Shown one piece after another: positions 5,028 through 6,306 of a DNA stretch of 6,306 nt. Below the pieces are notes generated by a model. It did no database searches and was not told the DNA's origin. It saw only the letters and a list, made by a program, of their open reading frames with translations. The stretch spans positions 1 through 6,306 of the forward strand of contig JAJYHI010000074.1 in the NCBI GenBank assembly GCA_021784835.1, written 5' to 3'. The translations under genes were made by a program, and so were the position numbers. Origin of the DNA: a bacterium (GTDB lineage Bacteria; SZUA-79; Acidulodesulfobacterales; Acidulodesulfobacteraceae). Each line of letters begins with the position of its first letter. Positions within the stretch are counted from its first letter, which is position 1.

Positions 5028-5267
5028 TTAATCTACGATAATTTCTTCTATTTTAATTTCATCCGAATCGTTAGAAATAAAATCTATTAAAACCCCTTTA
5101 AATCTTTCGTCGTTGATATTTTGAAACGCAAAAGACAGATAATTTTTGTCTATTCCCGAATATCTGCCTATATTAAGTTTAATCGAATCAACTTTCTTTA
5201 CGCCCTTTAAATATCCGTTGTCTTCAAGCGTATCAAGTATTTCGAGGGCTACGGAAATTTCATGCAT
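5028..5267 (-). CDS. hypA: Nickel-insertion protein HypA lacking the zinc-ribbon domain
   Basis: HypA binds nickel through the N-terminal Met-His-Glu motif and hands it, with HypB, to the hydrogenase large subunit. The nickel domain is clear: MHEISVALEILDTLE (His2, Glu3), KVDSIKLNIGRYSGIDKNYLSFAF (25-48) and FKGVLIDF (56-63). Normal HypA has about 113-118 residues and continues with a zinc ribbon carrying two CxxC pairs. Here there are 79 residues and no cysteine at all. After residue 63 the chain goes straight into SNDSDEIKIEEIIVD, which matches the family's usual last strand (SGDELRIKSIEVE-like). The zinc domain therefore seems removed in frame while both flanks remain, unlike a frameshift or truncation. 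The start is fixed by MHE; only A/T-rich sequence, with no ribosome binding site, precedes it. It leads the hypA-hypB run, divergent from the hydrogenase. Confidence 0.9.
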   Translation of the reverse strand: MHEISVALEILDTLEDNGYLKGVKKVDSIKLNIGRYSGIDKNYLSFAFQNINDERFKGVLIDFISNDSDEIKIEEIIVD

Positions 5268-5285
5268 AAATATTTTAAAAAAAAT

Positions 5286-5309
5286 AAAAAAATTAATAAA
5301 AAAATTAAT
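5286..5309 (+). repeat. Tandem 12-bp A-tract repeat abutting the hydrogenase promoter
   Basis: Two perfect copies of AAAAAAATTAAT stand head to tail (5286-5297 and 5298-5309), preceded by an eight-A run at 5277-5284. The second copy ends one base before the -35 TTGACA. The arrangement resembles an UP element or curved DNA that strengthens RNA polymerase binding. Confidence 0.55.
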
Positions 5310-5337
5310 TTGACATTTTATGAATTTGCGATATTAT
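5310..5337 (+). promoter_or_regulatory. Sigma70 promoter of the hydrogenase small-subunit gene
   Basis: A consensus -35 TTGACA (5310-5315), a 16-bp spacer and TATTAT (5332-5337). Transcription would begin near 5344, giving an untranslated leader of about 110 bases that is A/T-rich and shows no obvious strong structure. AACATT occurs twice exactly ten bases apart (5344-5349 and 5354-5359) at the predicted start and could be an operator half-site pair. Confidence 0.5.
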
Positions 5338-5346
5338 TATAAAAAC

Positions 5347-5376
5347 ATTATATAACATTTGCCGCTCAAATATAAA
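5347..5376 (-). promoter_or_regulatory. Candidate promoter for the hypA-led run
   Basis: On the minus strand, TTTATA (5376-5371), an 18-bp spacer and TATAAT (5352-5347) lie about 80 bp before the hypA ATG; a second TATAAT (5341-5336) has no good -35. The sites overlap the start region of the divergent hydrogenase transcript. A/T richness makes this a weak call. Confidence 0.22.
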
Positions 5377-5444
5377 ATAAAAATATTCTCGTTTCAGTCT
5401 GTTTATTTATTTATTTTGTTGTATTTATAATTTAATTTAGAATA

Positions 5445-5451
5445 TAGGAGG
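5445..5451 (+). promoter_or_regulatory. Strong ribosome binding site of the hydrogenase small subunit
   Basis: TAGGAGG, four bases before the ATG at 5456. It fixes the start and so shows that the long pre-Tat extension is translated; the next in-frame Met is residue 90, inside the Tat signal. Confidence 0.85.
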
Positions 5452-5455
5452 CTGT

Positions 5456-6306
5456 ATGGCAAGCAATCAAGATTCCAATTCTAAAAATTCCAATTCTAAC
5501 GACAATAATCCTGAAAAAGATTTTAAATGGGATCCTCTAAGATTTATATCTAAAAAACCGGATGAGGTTTTAAAAAAAGTCGATGACAGATTAGATGAAT
5601 TAGAAAAAGAATATTTTAGCGGTAAAAAAGATAAAGAAGAAAACCTGCCCAATATTTTAGAACTTTACGGCGTTTCAAGAAGGGATTTTCTAAAATGGAG
5701 CGCATTTCTGACCTCAGCTTTAATGCTTCCTTACATATTCGAACCGAGAGTGGCAAGAGCCGCAAACATTCTAACCAGAACGCCTTTTATATGGCTTGAT
5801 ATGGCAGACTGTATGGGAAATACCGAAGGCTTTCTAAGAACCGCCCACCCTACGCCGGCTGAAATTATACTTAATTACGTCAGCGTAAACTATATGGAAT
5901 CTATAATGGCTCCCGCCGGCTATCAGGCTGAAGCGAGAAGAACTGAGACGGTTAAAAAATATAAAGGTAAATATATACTTGTAGTCGAAGGCGCTATACC
6001 TACCGGAATGGACGGTAAATTTCTGACCATAGGGGCAAAAGGCGATACGGGTTTAAAAATCACTAAAGAAACTGCAAAACATGCCGGAGTTATAATCGCA
6101 GTAGGAAACTGCGCCGCTTACGGCGGAATACCCGCAGCCAATCCAAATCCGACGTCTGCGGTCGGATTAAGTTCCGTTACCAATAGAAGCGTTATAAATA
6201 TACCAGCTTGTCCCGCAAATCCGGTAAATCTTGTAGGCACTCTCGTAGAATATATATTAATTGGAAAAGCGCCGCAGTTGGACAGCCTCGGCCGTCCTTT
6301 ATGGGC
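5456..6306 (+). CDS. [NiFe] hydrogenase small subunit, Tat-exported, 3' end beyond the window
   Basis: Electron-transfer subunit of a group 1-type uptake hydrogenase, which passes electrons from H2 through iron-sulfur clusters; 283 residues are visible. A twin-arginine signal, SRRDFLKW (74-81), with a hydrophobic stretch (82-95) and a likely cleavage after ARA (100-102), sends the folded complex across the membrane. It is preceded by about 73 residues of hydrophilic extension, Asn/Ser-rich then a charged, coiled-coil-like helix (36-53); most homologues have only some 10-40. Family blocks follow: FIWLDMADCMGNTEGFLR (111-128), the ILVVEGAIPTG block (174-184), VGNCAAYGG (216-224) and INIPACPANPVNLVGTL (247-263). 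Proximal-cluster ligands Cys119, Cys219 and Cys252 are present, but the usual second Cys of CxGC is Asn122. The medial and distal cluster region and the partner large-subunit gene are not in view. It diverges from hypAB, which would mature its partner. Confidence 0.93.
   Translation, partial: MASNQDSNSKNSNSNDNNPEKDFKWDPLRFISKKPDEVLKKVDDRLDELEKEYFSGKKDKEENLPNILELYGVSRRDFLKWSAFLTSALMLPYIFEPRVARAANILTRTPFIWLDMADCMGNTEGFLRTAHPTPAEIILNYVSVNYMESIMAPAGYQAEARRTETVKKYKGKYILVVEGAIPTGMDGKFLTIGAKGDTGLKITKETAKHAGVIIAVGNCAAYGGIPAANPNPTSAVGLSSVTNRSVINIPACPANPVNLVGTLVEYILIGKAPQLDSLGRPLW

Noticed and set aside
5028..5267. HypA shortened by a simple frameshift or premature stop
   Set aside because: The residues after the N-terminal domain match the family's last strand in the same frame, so the change is an internal deletion, and no ribbon-coding remnant is present in the 37 bases before hypB.
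5310..5329. Sigma54 (-24/-12) promoter before the hydrogenase gene
   Set aside because: TTTGC is present near 5326-5330, but there is no GG at the required distance upstream; the TTGACA-TATTAT reading fits better.
5467..5652. Minus-strand ORF of 61 codons
   Set aside because: It is antisense to the translated N-terminal extension of the hydrogenase small subunit and is Ser/Leu/Phe-rich as expected for a reverse frame.
1..6306. CRISPR array, insertion sequence or riboswitch
   Set aside because: No regularly spaced repeats, transposase or terminal inverted repeats were found, and no leader contains a riboswitch-like core that I can recognise.

Overview
The window is AT-rich bacterial DNA. Its intergenic spacers are almost pure A/T, promoters look sigma70-like, and one tRNA has its CCA encoded in the gene. 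Acetate kinase, rubredoxin, nickel-insertion proteins and an exported uptake-type [NiFe] hydrogenase suggest an anaerobic or microaerophilic, H2-using Gram-negative-type bacterium. The sequence alone does not place it; a low-GC, Desulfobacterota-like uncultivated lineage is only a guess.

Layout. Positions 1-1723 (minus strand) hold acetate kinase followed by the 5' end of a RecB/AddA/UvrD-type helicase that runs off the left edge. A 77-bp divergent promoter region separates these from a plus-strand pair at 1801-2640, a class I methyltransferase and a rubredoxin too short for routine ORF calling. A tRNA-Gly(GCC) with its own promoter follows at 2777-2851. Converging on it from the right is a four-gene minus-strand run: hypA, hypB, a metallophosphoesterase and a 103-residue hypothetical protein, with gaps of 37, 48 and 51 bp. 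Diverging from hypA across a 188-bp regulatory region is the small subunit of a [NiFe] hydrogenase, cut by the right edge.

How the genes work together. HypA and HypB deliver nickel to the large subunit of [NiFe] hydrogenases, so the hypAB operon and the divergent hydrogenase gene form one functional unit. The two most unusual observations fall in this unit. HypA appears to have lost its whole cysteine zinc-ribbon domain by a clean in-frame excision, keeping both flanks. The hydrogenase small subunit has Asn where one of the four proximal [4Fe-4S] cysteines should be, at the position where actinobacterial-type (group 1h) enzymes carry Asp. HypB also lacks the N-terminal CxxCGC metal site, although that is common outside enterobacteria. 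Other points of interest are a metallophosphoesterase with a layout like the catalytic domain of eukaryotic RNA lariat debranching enzyme, a probably leaderless methyltransferase mRNA, a perfect hairpin at the start of the tRNA-Gly precursor, and duplicated A-tracts abutting the hydrogenase promoter. No CRISPR array, insertion sequence or phage gene is visible. No gene-free stretch exceeds 300 bases.
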